Shown here in pieces: positions 1 to 6,753 of a stretch of 9,654 nt of DNA. Within the stretch, counting starts at the first letter, position 1; the number at the start of each line of letters is the position of its first letter. Both the position numbers and the translations under genes were made by a program. The notes under the pieces are model-generated. The model did not search any database and had not been told where the DNA came from. It saw nothing but the letters and a program-made list of their open reading frames with translations. Origin of the DNA: an uncultured Planctomycetota bacterium (GTDB lineage: Bacteria; Planctomycetota; UBA1135; UBA2386); contig CAIYFF010000242.1 in the NCBI GenBank assembly GCA_903925435.1, forward strand, positions 1 to 9,654, given 5' to 3'.

Positions 1-144
1 GACGTCGAGAGCGCCGGCGAGCAATGCGATGGGTGCATGGGGCGGTTCTGAAGGGAAATGTTTCGTTCCTGCGCGGCCGATTCGTGCAGCGCCCGGATTT
101 CCTTCCCCCGTTGCGCCACTCCAATACGGGGCCAAGATGCTGCA
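1..144. other. left edge, no firm gene
   Basis: No gene is supported here. One plus-strand frame is open from base 1 to a TGA at 49-51 and could be the last 16 codons of a gene lying to the left, but it is too short to judge. The frame of the following nucleotidyltransferase is also open from an ATG at 58. An AAGGGA sits only one base before that ATG, which is too close for a normal ribosome binding site. The 29 codons between 58 and 144 have weaker G/C bias at third positions than the rest of the gene. Confidence 0.4.
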
Positions 145-759
145 GTGACCGCTTCGGACTCTGACTACTCGGCCCGTCTCGAACAGATCGGGCGCTACTT
201 CATGGGTGGGTCGGACGTTCACATTGCATTGGCGCGGCTGGCGCAGAGGCTCGAGGAGCTCGGGATCCCGTACGCGATCTGCGGCGGGCTCGCGGTCAAC
301 GCGCACGGCTACGTGCGCACGACGACGGACATCGACGTGCTGCTCACTCCGCAGGGGCTCGCACAGTTCAAGAAGGGCGCGGTCGGGCTCGGTTGGGTCG
401 AGAAGTTCTCCGGCAGCCGCGGCGTGAAGGACGCCGAGCGAAAGGTGCCGATCGACTTCCTGGTGTCCGGCGGGATCCCAGGCGACGGCACGCCGCACGG
501 CATCGTGTTCCCGGATCCGCAGGAGGTCGCCGTCGAACGCGGCGGCGCGATGTTCCTTCGGCTCCCGACGTTGGTCGAACTGAAGCTCGCGAGCGGCATC
601 ACGCTGCCGCAGCGCCTCCAAGATCTCGCCGACGTGATCGCGCTGATCCGGGCCAACGCTCTGCCGCTTGCGTTCGGCGACCAGTTGCATCCGTACGTGC
701 GCGAGAAGTGGGCGCAACTGTGGCGTGACGCGCAGCAAGTCGATCCGCAGGCGGAGTAG
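145..759 (+). CDS. MNT-fold nucleotidyltransferase family protein (AbiEii-like)
   Basis: A protein of about 204 residues with the signature of minimal nucleotidyltransferase folds. It has a GG motif (GGLAVNAHG, residues 47-55) followed by T-x-D-I-D (residues 61-64), which gives the two metal-binding aspartates Asp62 and Asp64. A third candidate carboxylate, Asp104, lies in VPIDFLV. Family members transfer a nucleotide to a protein, RNA or small molecule; some are toxins of type IV systems (AbiEii) and others are orphans of unknown role. No HEPN or AbiEi-like partner is adjacent, so a toxin role is not supported. The start is uncertain. I chose the GTG at 145 because G/C third-position bias begins about there. 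Other in-frame starts are ATG 202, just before the conserved helix, and ATG 58. The gene converges on the EEP-family gene on the other strand. Confidence 0.75.
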   Translation: MTASDSDYSARLEQIGRYFMGGSDVHIALARLAQRLEELGIPYAICGGLAVNAHGYVRTTTDIDVLLTPQGLAQFKKGAVGLGWVEKFSGSRGVKDAERKVPIDFLVSGGIPGDGTPHGIVFPDPQEVAVERGGAMFLRLPTLVELKLASGITLPQRLQDLADVIALIRANALPLAFGDQLHPYVREKWAQLWRDAQQVDPQAE

Positions 760-783
760 GTGGCGTCGTCGCGAGAACGCAAC

Positions 784-804
784 GCAGGCGGCCGCAGCGC
801 CTGC
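784..804. terminator. GC hairpin between convergent genes
   Basis: A perfect 7-bp inverted repeat (GCAGGCG, 7-nt loop, CGCCTGC) lies in the 46-bp gap between two convergent stop codons. It could terminate transcription in both directions. No T run follows on either strand, so this is a structural and positional call only. Confidence 0.35.
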
Positions 805-805
805 T

Positions 806-1606
806 TCAGCGCAGTTCGAGCACCGCGAGCACCGGCCGGTGGTCGGATGCCGACTTCTCTTCGACGACGCGCGCTTGCTGCACGAGCCATCGGTGCTGCG
901 GGGCCGCGTAGACGAAGTCGATCTCGCGCTCCGGCTGGTCGGCAGGAAAGGTCGCTTGCGATCCCGCGGGCTTCGCGGCGTTCGTGGCGCGGGCGTCGAA
1001 CAGCGCGAGGGTCCTCGAGCCCGGCACGTCGTTGTAGTCGCCCGCAACGATCCACGGCGTGTCGAGCGCATCGAGGGTCGCGCACAACGTCGATGCTTGG
1101 GCAAAGCGCTTGCTGTCGTCTGCGACCCAGTTGAAGTGCACGCACACCACGGAGACGGCGACGCCGTTCTCGGTCTCCACTTCGACGAGCAGTGCGGCTC
1201 GCGGTTCGTCGCCAGGCGGCAGCGGCACGATGCGCTGCGAACGGATCGGCATGCGCGACAGCAGGGCGAGTCCGTATCGCCCGCCTTGGTAGTCCATGAA
1301 CGACGCGAACGCCGCGTGCATGCCGAGCGCGCGACCGAGTTCTGCAGGTTGATCGACGCGCCCGCTGCGGGATACGGATTGGTCGACTTCCTGCAGCGCG
1401 ACGATGTCAGGCGCGAGCGCGGACAGCGTTGCCGCAGTGCGCGCGAGGTCGACGCGTCCATCCATGCCGGCGCCGTGGCGGATGTTGTAGGTGACGACGC
1501 GCAGTTCGGCTGGCTTCTGCAGCTTCGCGCCAACGCAGCTGGCCAAGAGCGAAAGGCACGCCAACAACATCGAACTCGGGATGGGGCGGCAGCCGGTGAA
1601 GCGCAT
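806..1606 (-). CDS. endonuclease/exonuclease/phosphatase family lipoprotein
   Basis: A 266-residue protein. The N-terminus has a hydrophobic stretch ending in a good lipobox (L-A-S-C, Cys24), so it is probably an exported lipoprotein anchored at the envelope. The rest is a complete EEP fold with its metal and catalytic residues: Asn41 in VVTYNIRHG, Glu73 in ALQEVD, His157 in VHFNW, Asp190 and Asn192 in GDYND, Asp230 in EIDFVY, and the C-terminal Asp255-His256 in SDHRPV. The family includes DNases, phosphodiesterases and sphingomyelinases. The exact substrate cannot be assigned, although an extracytoplasmic phosphodiester or phosphate ester is likely. Start: the ATG at 1606 places the signal segment well; an ATG at residue 13 would also keep the lipobox. 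No clear ribosome binding site is visible. It lies 59 bases downstream of the thioesterase on the same strand and may be cotranscribed with it. Confidence 0.85.
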   Translation of the reverse strand: MRFTGCRPIPSSMLLACLSLLASCVGAKLQKPAELRVVTYNIRHGAGMDGRVDLARTAATLSALAPDIVALQEVDQSVSRSGRVDQPAELGRALGMHAAFASFMDYQGGRYGLALLSRMPIRSQRIVPLPPGDEPRAALLVEVETENGVAVSVVCVHFNWVADDSKRFAQASTLCATLDALDTPWIVAGDYNDVPGSRTLALFDARATNAAKPAGSQATFPADQPEREIDFVYAAPQHRWLVQQARVVEEKSASDHRPVLAVLELR

Positions 1607-1665
1607 GCGCGCAGCGTGGCGAATTCGCGCCCCTTCCGTCAATGCGCGAGGCTCTCGCGCCGCGA

Positions 1666-2100
1666 TCACTCCGCGACCGCAACCGCGAGCGCGCGGATGC
1701 GGTCCGGCACGGCGATGGGGCGCCCCGACGCGGGATCCAAGAACACGAGGCCGGTCTTGGCCTCGGCGACGAGCGCGCCGTCGCCAGTGCGGATCGCGCG
1801 GTATCCGAGATCGCACGAGACGCGCGCGACGTCGAAGACTCCGACTTCGAACCGAAGGCGGTCGCCGGCGAACGCCTCCTTCTTGTAGACGATCGCCGCA
1901 TCCGCGAGCACGAGCCGCGCGCCACAGACGTCGCCCTCGGTCATGCCGTTGCTGCGAAAGAACCGCCAGCGCGCCTCGTGGATCAGGCTCAGCATCGCGT
2001 CGTTGCCGAGGTGCGAGCCGTAGTTCATGTCGGTCACGCGCACATCGATCTCGGTTGCGAACGGCAGGGACTGAGGAAGGCGAAGTTCGATTCGAGCCAT
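1666..2100 (-). CDS. acyl-CoA thioesterase, hot-dog fold (4HBT/YbgC type)
   Basis: A 144-residue single hot-dog domain, the normal size for the 4-hydroxybenzoyl-CoA thioesterase group. The N-terminal strand leads into VTDMNYGSHLGND (residues 22-34), matching the family's D-x-N-x-x-x-H-x-x-N pattern with Asp24 as candidate catalytic acid, then the helix LIHEARWRFF. A typical C-terminal half follows (VYKKEAFAGD, then residues near 110-125 ending TGLVFLD). Members hydrolyse acyl-CoA thioesters to free acid and CoA in the cytoplasm; chain preference cannot be read here. No Shine-Dalgarno sequence precedes the ATG at 2100. It is transcribed divergently from the metallophosphoesterase across a 65-bp spacer and is followed by the EEP lipoprotein gene. 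Confidence 0.85.
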   Translation of the reverse strand: MARIELRLPQSLPFATEIDVRVTDMNYGSHLGNDAMLSLIHEARWRFFRSNGMTEGDVCGARLVLADAAIVYKKEAFAGDRLRFEVGVFDVARVSCDLGYRAIRTGDGALVAEAKTGLVFLDPASGRPIAVPDRIRALAVAVAE

Positions 2101-2142
2101 GGCGCACGGGCGCGCGCATTTGCGTCGACGCGCCTTGGTTCG

Positions 2143-2155
2143 AGGATAGCATCCT
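2143..2155. promoter_or_regulatory. dyad in divergent spacer, possible operator
   Basis: AGGAT-AGC-ATCCT is a perfect 5-bp inverted repeat around a 3-base centre, in the 65-bp gap between the divergent genes starting at 2100 (-) and 2166 (+). It overlaps weak -10-like sequences in both directions: GATAGC or TAGCAT rightward, and TATCCT leftward. A poor -35-like TTGCGT lies at 2120-2125, 19 bases from GATAGC. The position suits a shared operator or overlapping promoters, but such a short dyad may be chance. Confidence 0.25.
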
Positions 2156-2165
2156 TGCCCCCCTC

Positions 2166-3080
2166 ATGACCCCTCGCGCACCGGCCAACATCATGGTCGT
2201 CGGCGACGTGCACCGTTTCTGGCGCGCGTTCGACGTCGACTACCTCGTGCGCGAGAAGCCAGCGCTGACCATGTTCGTCGGCGACCTCGGCGACGAGGAC
2301 GTCGAGTTCACGCGCACGATCTCGCAAGTGCCCGTGCCCAAGGTCGTGATGCTCGGCAACCACGACGCGTGGGAGAGCTTCCAGAAGAAGCGCGCGACGC
2401 AGCGCCTGAAGGACATGCTCGCGATCCTCGGCGACGACCACCTTGGCTACGACGTGCGCGAAGTGCCCGAAGCGGGCATCTCGATCGTCGGGGCGCGGCC
2501 GTTCTCGTGGGGCGGGCCGAGCCTGCGCAGTCCAGAGCTCTACAACGAGCTGTATGGCGTGCACACGCACCGCTCGTCGGCGGCCAAGATCGTCGAGGCG
2601 GCGCGACGCGCAGAGCACCGCGATCTCGTGATCCTCGCGCACAACGGGCCGCTCGGGTTGTCGCAGGATCCGCACGACATCTACGGCAAGGACTTCGGGC
2701 GTCCGGGTGGCGATTGGGGCGATCGCGACCTCGCGCTCGCGTTGCAGCGCATCGAAGACCTCGGGCTCCGCGTTCGCATGTTGATCGCGGGCCACATGCA
2801 CAACTCGCTCGTGCATCCACGCGGCGCGCAGCGCGTTCGCTTTTGCCGATTGCACGACACGCTCTACATCAATCCGGCCGTGGTGCCGAGGATTCGCGAA
2901 GGGCAACTCGGATCGGAGTCGTACTTCGTGCGCACATCGTGGGTCGATGGCAAGTGCACGGCGGTCGACGAAGTGTGGGCTGACGCAAAGGGCCAGGCGC
3001 GTCATTGCACGCCGGCTCCATTCGTAGAACTGGGTCATGACCGCGAACCGTTCGCGGAGGAAGACGAAGGCGAGGAGTGA
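2166..3080 (+). CDS. metallophosphoesterase, TIGR04168-like
   Basis: A 304-residue calcineurin-like metallophosphoesterase with the full metal-ligand set: GDVH (Asp14, His16), GDLGD (Asp40), GNHD (Asn65, His66), AHNG (His159) and GHMH (His210, His212). The stretch ARPFSWGGPSL and the block from AHNGPLGL to GGDWGDRDLA resemble the TIGR04168 group, known mainly from cyanobacteria and plants, as far as I can recall its pattern. No signal peptide is evident, so it is probably cytoplasmic. The substrate is unknown. The start at 2166 is the first ATG after the divergent spacer; ATG 2193 (IMVVGDVH) is an alternative close to the first motif. No ribosome binding site is seen, so a short or absent leader is possible. 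The C-terminus is acidic (EEDEGEE). The stop lies two bases before the start of the FAD oxidoreductase, implying cotranscription. Confidence 0.85.
   Translation: MTPRAPANIMVVGDVHRFWRAFDVDYLVREKPALTMFVGDLGDEDVEFTRTISQVPVPKVVMLGNHDAWESFQKKRATQRLKDMLAILGDDHLGYDVREVPEAGISIVGARPFSWGGPSLRSPELYNELYGVHTHRSSAAKIVEAARRAEHRDLVILAHNGPLGLSQDPHDIYGKDFGRPGGDWGDRDLALALQRIEDLGLRVRMLIAGHMHNSLVHPRGAQRVRFCRLHDTLYINPAVVPRIREGQLGSESYFVRTSWVDGKCTAVDEVWADAKGQARHCTPAPFVELGHDREPFAEEDEGEE
3072..3077 (+). promoter_or_regulatory. ribosome binding site deciding the start of the FAD subunit
   Basis: GAGGAG lies inside the end of the metallophosphoesterase gene. It is five bases before the GTG at 3083 and would directly abut the alternative GTG at 3077. 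The spacing favours 3083. Confidence 0.6.
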
Positions 3081-3082
3081 TC

Positions 3083-4258
3083 GTGTCGGAGTCGGCAGAC
3101 GTCGTCGTCGTAGGAGGCGGAATCCTCGGTTGCTCGGTTGCGTTGCATCTCGCGACGGCGATGCCGACCGCGCGCATCGTCGTGCTCGATCGCGGCCCGA
3201 TCGCGGGCGCAACGTCGGGGCGATGCATGGGCCACCTCATGGTGACCCCGGACACCAAGGAAGAGTACGCGTTCTCGCACACGAGCATCCGCATGTGGGC
3301 GGAGCTGCAAGAGGAGATCGGCGGCTTCGACTACAACCCGACCGGCGCGCTCTATCTCGCAGACGAGCCTGAAGACCTCGAGTTGCTGCCGATCCTGCAG
3401 AAGCAGTTCGCAGACTGCGGCGACAAGGCGGACATCCTCGACCAGAAGCAGTTGCGCGACATGGAGCCAGGGCTCGCGCACGACTTGCCCGGCGCCTTGT
3501 TCTACGAGGGCGATGGCGTGGTGCTGCCGATGACGTCGTGCTCGGCGATGCTGCGCCTTGGTCAGCGGCGCAATCCCAAGCTCGAAGTTCGTCCCGGGAC
3601 CGAAGTGACGGGATTCGACGGCGTGGGTTCGCGCATCACCGCGGTGCGCACGAAGAACGGCGTGATCAAAACCGAGAACGCGGTCATCGCGTGCGGCGTG
3701 TGGTCGCCTGCGGTCGGCAAGCTCGCAGGCATCCCGGCGCTGCCGATCGTGCCGCGCGCCGGCAACCTCGCGATCACTGCGCATCACGCGACGCCGATCC
3801 TGCGTCAGTTGCTCGAAGTGAGCTACATCCGCTTCGCGCACGGCGCGGCCAAGGTCGATCCGTGGAAGACCGACGAGGACAAGGGCGGCCACGCGGTCAA
3901 CATGCAACCGCAGAGCGCTGGCGGTTGCCTGATCGGCTCGACGCGCCAGTTCCGCGGCTTCGACACGACGCTCAATCGCGAGTTGCTGCATCGTTCGCTG
4001 CTGCGCGCGCAACGCTATGCACCGGGGCTCGCCGACTTGCCGATCGTCCGCACGTGGGTCGGGCTTCGGCCGTACTCGGTCGACAAGCATCCGTTCGTCG
4101 GTCCATGGCCGCAGACCGATGGGCTTTGGATCTGCAGCGGCCACGAGGGTCTCGGCATCAGCCTGTCGATGATCAGCGGCCACCTGATCGCGGCGCAGAT
4201 GACGAAGACGCAGTGCGAGGTCGACCCGACGTCGTGGCTGCCGAGGAGGATCCTGTGA
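3083..4258 (+). CDS. FAD-dependent DAO-family dehydrogenase subunit (HcnC / beta-subunit type)
   Basis: A 391-residue flavoprotein. The dinucleotide-binding motif is right at the N-terminus (VVVVGGGILG, Gly11-Gly16) with the ribose-binding acid Asp36 in VVLDRG, followed by GATSGR. The body has DAO-family landmarks (FDYNPTGALYL, then MEPGL ahead of GALFYEGDGVVLPM), and the C-terminal FAD block includes TWVGLRPYSVDKHPFVG and SGHEGLGISLSMISG. Relatives include HcnC, the beta subunit of D-hydroxyproline and L-proline dehydrogenases, opine oxidase B subunits and sarcosine oxidase beta. They oxidise an amine or amino-acid C-N bond. The two downstream genes encode the expected partner subunits and overlap this gene. 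Which substrate is used cannot be read from the sequence. Confidence 0.85.
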   Translation: MSESADVVVVGGGILGCSVALHLATAMPTARIVVLDRGPIAGATSGRCMGHLMVTPDTKEEYAFSHTSIRMWAELQEEIGGFDYNPTGALYLADEPEDLELLPILQKQFADCGDKADILDQKQLRDMEPGLAHDLPGALFYEGDGVVLPMTSCSAMLRLGQRRNPKLEVRPGTEVTGFDGVGSRITAVRTKNGVIKTENAVIACGVWSPAVGKLAGIPALPIVPRAGNLAITAHHATPILRQLLEVSYIRFAHGAAKVDPWKTDEDKGGHAVNMQPQSAGGCLIGSTRQFRGFDTTLNRELLHRSLLRAQRYAPGLADLPIVRTWVGLRPYSVDKHPFVGPWPQTDGLWICSGHEGLGISLSMISGHLIAAQMTKTQCEVDPTSWLPRRIL

Positions 4259-4542
4259 GCGGCGATCTGCGCATTGGCGGCATTCGCCGCGGCGATTCGG
4301 TGGAGTTCACGTTCGAAGGCGAACGCATCGTTGCACAAAAGGGCGAGACGATCGCGATGGCGCTGTGGGCGCACGGGCAACGCGTGTTGCGCAACAGCAG
4401 TCGCGACGGCGGGCCGCGCGCGGTCTTGTGCAACATGGGCGTTTGCTACGAGTGCCTCGTGCGCATCGACGGCGCAGTGGTGCGTGCATGCATGACCGAG
4501 GTCGAGAACGGCATGAGCGTGTTGCGCGGAGGCAAGCCATGA
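4255..4542 (+). CDS. small [2Fe-2S] subunit (HcnA / gamma-subunit type)
   Basis: A 95-residue ferredoxin-like protein with a plant-type cluster motif: Cys59, Cys64, Cys67 and Cys79 (C-x4-C-x2-C-x11-C, in LCNMGVCYECLV and RACMTEV). It matches HcnA and the N-terminal ferredoxin part of sarcosine oxidase alpha in layout and size. It would bind one [2Fe-2S] cluster and pass electrons between the flavin subunits. Its GTG start shares GTGA with the stop of the preceding gene, with a strong GAGGAGGA four bases upstream. Its own TGA overlaps the next gene's ATG (ATGA). This indicates translational coupling and balanced subunit production. Confidence 0.88.
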   Translation: MSGDLRIGGIRRGDSVEFTFEGERIVAQKGETIAMALWAHGQRVLRNSSRDGGPRAVLCNMGVCYECLVRIDGAVVRACMTEVENGMSVLRGGKP

Positions 4543-5957
4543 GCGCGCCCACTTGCGAAACGCCCGCAACGATCGACGCGGACGTCGGCATCGTCGGCGC
4601 AGGCCCTGGCGGCATGGCGGCAGCGCTGCGCATCGCCGAAGCAGGCCTCTCGGTCGTCATTCTCGACGAAGGCTCGCGACCGGGCGGACAGATCTTCCGG
4701 CAGTTGCCCGATGGGTTCGTTCACGCCAACCCGCCTGCAGAACCGCCGAGCCACGACGCGGGCCATGACTTGTTGCACGCCATCTCGGGCGCAACGGTTC
4801 GCATCGAACAGCGCGCCACGGTCTGGGACGCGACGCCGCCGCGCGGCGACGAGCCTGGCCGCCTCTGGTTTGAGCAAGGCTCCGCGTCGCGCTTGCTGCG
4901 CTGCAAGGCGATCGTGCTCGCGCCGGGCGCGCTGGATCGCTGCGTGCCGTTCCCGGGTTGGACGCTGCCGGGCGTGATCACTGCTGGCGCAGCGCAGGTC
5001 ATGGTGCGCGGCTACGGCATCAAGCCGGGTGCGCGCGCTGTCGTCGCGGGCTCTGGTCCGCTGCTGTTGCCGACCGTCACTGCGCTCGCGTCTGCCGGAG
5101 TCAAAGTGGTGGCCGCGCTGGAGGCTGCGCCGCGCATCGCCGCGTTGCGCGCGTTGCCCGGTGTGCTGCGCAGCGGCGCGCGGTTGCGCGAAGCGATGTT
5201 CTATGCGCGACAACTGTGGCGCACTGGAGTGACGCTGCAGTTCTCGCATGCGGTGTTCGCGGCCGAAGGCGATGGCTGCGTGCAGCGCGCGGTGATCGGC
5301 AAGCTCGATCGCGAAGGCAATCCGATCCGGTCGAGCGCGAAGTCCATCGACGTCGACGTCGTGTGCACGGGCTATGGCCTCGTGCCTTCGATCGAGATCG
5401 GGCAACGACTTGGCTGCAAAGCCGTGTGGAACGAGGCTCGCGGTGGCTGGCACATCGAGGCGTTGAGCTTTGGCGCCACCAACGTCGAGCGCGTGTTCGC
5501 GGTCGGCGAGATCGCAGGAATTGGCGGCAGCGAGGTCGCGATCGCAGAAGGCCACGCCACTGGCGCGATGGTCGCGGGCATCCTGCAGCAGCGCCCGGTG
5601 CTGTCTGCGTTGCGCGACCGCGCGACGTCCGTTCGCCGTGCCGCGGACGCGATGCTGCGCGCGTTCGTCGTGCCGAAGGGTGTGTTCTCGCTCGCAGGCG
5701 ACGACACGATCGTGTGCCGTTGCGAAGATGTCTCGGCAGCCTGCGTGCGCGACGCGGCGCGGTTGCACGGCGACAGCCTGCGCGCGATCAAGATGGGATG
5801 CCGCGCCGGAATGGGGCCGTGCCAGGGTCGGATGTGCACGCCGAACGTGCAGGCGATCGCAACGCGCGGATCGTGCCAGCAGTGGGACGAACCGGTGGCG
5901 CAGGTCCCGCTCAAGCCGGTGCGCACGCAGACGATCCTGTCCGCTCCGACGAAGTGA
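4539..5957 (+). CDS. FAD/NAD(P)-binding oxidoreductase with BFD-like [2Fe-2S] domain (HcnB / alpha-subunit type)
   Basis: A 472-residue protein with two dinucleotide-binding motifs: GAGPGG (residues 20-25, FAD site, followed by RPGGQIFRQ) and GSGP (171-174). A third flavoprotein motif, VFAVGEIAGIGG, precedes the C-terminal domain. That domain carries the cysteine pattern of the BFD-like fold: Cys393 and Cys395 (VCRCEDV), Cys428 and Cys433 (MGPCQGRMC). A further Cys421 lies nearby at a position where relatives I recall usually have another residue. The length and order match HcnB and the alpha subunits of proline, hydroxyproline and opine dehydrogenases. The start at 4539 is fixed by GGAGG at 4528-4532 and the ATGA overlap. 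It is the last gene of the unit; a hairpin follows six bases after the stop. Role: the electron-transfer flavin/iron-sulfur subunit of the dehydrogenase. Confidence 0.87.
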   Translation: MSAPTCETPATIDADVGIVGAGPGGMAAALRIAEAGLSVVILDEGSRPGGQIFRQLPDGFVHANPPAEPPSHDAGHDLLHAISGATVRIEQRATVWDATPPRGDEPGRLWFEQGSASRLLRCKAIVLAPGALDRCVPFPGWTLPGVITAGAAQVMVRGYGIKPGARAVVAGSGPLLLPTVTALASAGVKVVAALEAAPRIAALRALPGVLRSGARLREAMFYARQLWRTGVTLQFSHAVFAAEGDGCVQRAVIGKLDREGNPIRSSAKSIDVDVVCTGYGLVPSIEIGQRLGCKAVWNEARGGWHIEALSFGATNVERVFAVGEIAGIGGSEVAIAEGHATGAMVAGILQQRPVLSALRDRATSVRRAADAMLRAFVVPKGVFSLAGDDTIVCRCEDVSAACVRDAARLHGDSLRAIKMGCRAGMGPCQGRMCTPNVQAIATRGSCQQWDEPVAQVPLKPVRTQTILSAPTK

Positions 5958-5962
5958 GCTCG

Positions 5963-5984
5963 CATCCGTCGCGTGCTACGGATG
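5963..5984 (+). terminator. hairpin after the dehydrogenase operon
   Basis: A perfect 7-bp inverted repeat (CATCCGT, 8-nt loop, ACGGATG) just after the stop at 5957. There is no T run. Its position between two rightward operons fits a terminator. Confidence 0.4.
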
Positions 5985-5995
5985 GATCGCGTGGC

Positions 5996-6001
5996 TATAA
6001 C
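5996..6001 (+). promoter_or_regulatory. -10-like TATAAC, probable leaderless promoter
   Basis: TATAAC is the most A/T-rich hexamer in this short gap and matches the -10 consensus at five of six positions. It ends eight bases before the ATG at 6010, so transcription would begin at or within a base or two of the start codon. No Shine-Dalgarno sequence precedes that ATG, consistent with a leaderless mRNA. No good -35 is visible. Confidence 0.4.
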
Positions 6002-6009
6002 GCCGCGCG

Positions 6010-6753
6010 ATGACCATCCTGCGCACGCTGCCGTTCACTCTCTTCCTCGCCACGTTTGCATGCCAATCGGCGCCGCACCAAGAGCCCGCGCAGGCTGCGG
6101 CTTCGAGCAGCGCCGAGCAGGATGCCGAGAAGCAGAAGCAAGAAGCTGAGGAGAAGCGCACCAAGGCGAAGGAGCTCGCCAACAAGCGCCGCGATCTCGA
6201 CTACGCGAAGATCGGCGTGCAGACCAACGCGATCGAGCGCCAGATGCGCACGATGACGATCGAGGCGCAGGTGCACGACGCTGAGTTGGAGCTACAGAAG
6301 CAGAAGAAGGAGTTGGAGCTGCACCAGAAGGAGACGGCTCCGCGCGAGATGGAGGAGCATCGCATCTCGCTCGACTACCAGATCCACCGCGCCGAAGAGT
6401 CCAAGGAAGAGCTCGCCGAATTGGAGGCGATGTACAAGGACGATGAGTTCGCGTCGAAGACCAAGGAGCTTGTGATCAAGCGTGGCCGTCGCCAGGCGGA
6501 GATGGCGGATCGCAATCTCGCCGTGGGTCGGCGTGAGTTCGGAGTGTTCGAGAACCACACGATGCCGGAGCGCGAGCGCGATCTGCAGAAGAAGGTCCGC
6601 GATGCGGAGATGGCGCTCGAGAAGGCGCGGCTCGAGAAGCAGAAGGCGATGATGGAGCTGGATGTCCAGCAGCGTCAGGCCGACGACAAGGTGAAGGACC
6701 TCGAACTCGAGATCGTCGAGTTGGAGAAGAAGCTCGCCGAGGACAAGAAGTGA
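6010..6753 (+). CDS. exported coiled-coil protein, possible lipoprotein
   Basis: A 247-residue protein. The N-terminus (MTILRTLPFTLFLATFAC) looks like an export signal. Cys18 could be lipidated, although its lipobox (T-F-A-C) is not canonical. From about residue 35 to the end it is almost entirely charged helix with heptad-like spacing, so a long coiled coil is expected. The segment from Met141 (MYKDDEF) through the proline break at His183-Pro186 (HTMPERE) to about residue 215 resembles, from memory, the helical hairpin of planctomycete HlyD/MacA-type efflux adaptors. The lipoyl and barrel domains of true adaptors are absent. Function is unknown; a periplasmic spacer or scaffold is possible. 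Its TGA overlaps the GTG of the next gene. It appears to be the first gene of a three-gene operon. Confidence 0.75.
   Translation: MTILRTLPFTLFLATFACQSAPHQEPAQAAASSSAEQDAEKQKQEAEEKRTKAKELANKRRDLDYAKIGVQTNAIERQMRTMTIEAQVHDAELELQKQKKELELHQKETAPREMEEHRISLDYQIHRAEESKEELAELEAMYKDDEFASKTKELVIKRGRRQAEMADRNLAVGRREFGVFENHTMPERERDLQKKVRDAEMALEKARLEKQKAMMELDVQQRQADDKVKDLELEIVELEKKLAEDKK

Noticed and set aside
1637..1642. Leftward TTGACG -35-like hexamer before the EEP gene
   Set aside because: No acceptable -10 lies at the right distance, and the gene is close enough to the thioesterase to be cotranscribed.
668..1888. Rightward open frame (406 codons) across the EEP and thioesterase genes
   Set aside because: Antisense to two genes with intact catalytic motifs; the product is Arg-rich and has no domain pattern.
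1607..2194. Upstream in-frame extension of the EEP protein to 462 residues
   Set aside because: It would run antiparallel-free through the whole thioesterase gene on the same strand and would bury the lipoprotein signal in the middle of the protein.
3035..4183. Leftward open frame (382 codons) antisense to the FAD subunit
   Set aside because: No recognisable motif, low-complexity composition, and it fully overlaps a well-supported flavoprotein gene.
4446..5768. Long leftward open frame (440 codons) antisense to the alpha-type subunit
   Set aside because: The product is rich in Arg, Ala and His with no domain pattern. It is a by-product of the G/C third-position bias of the real gene on the plus strand.
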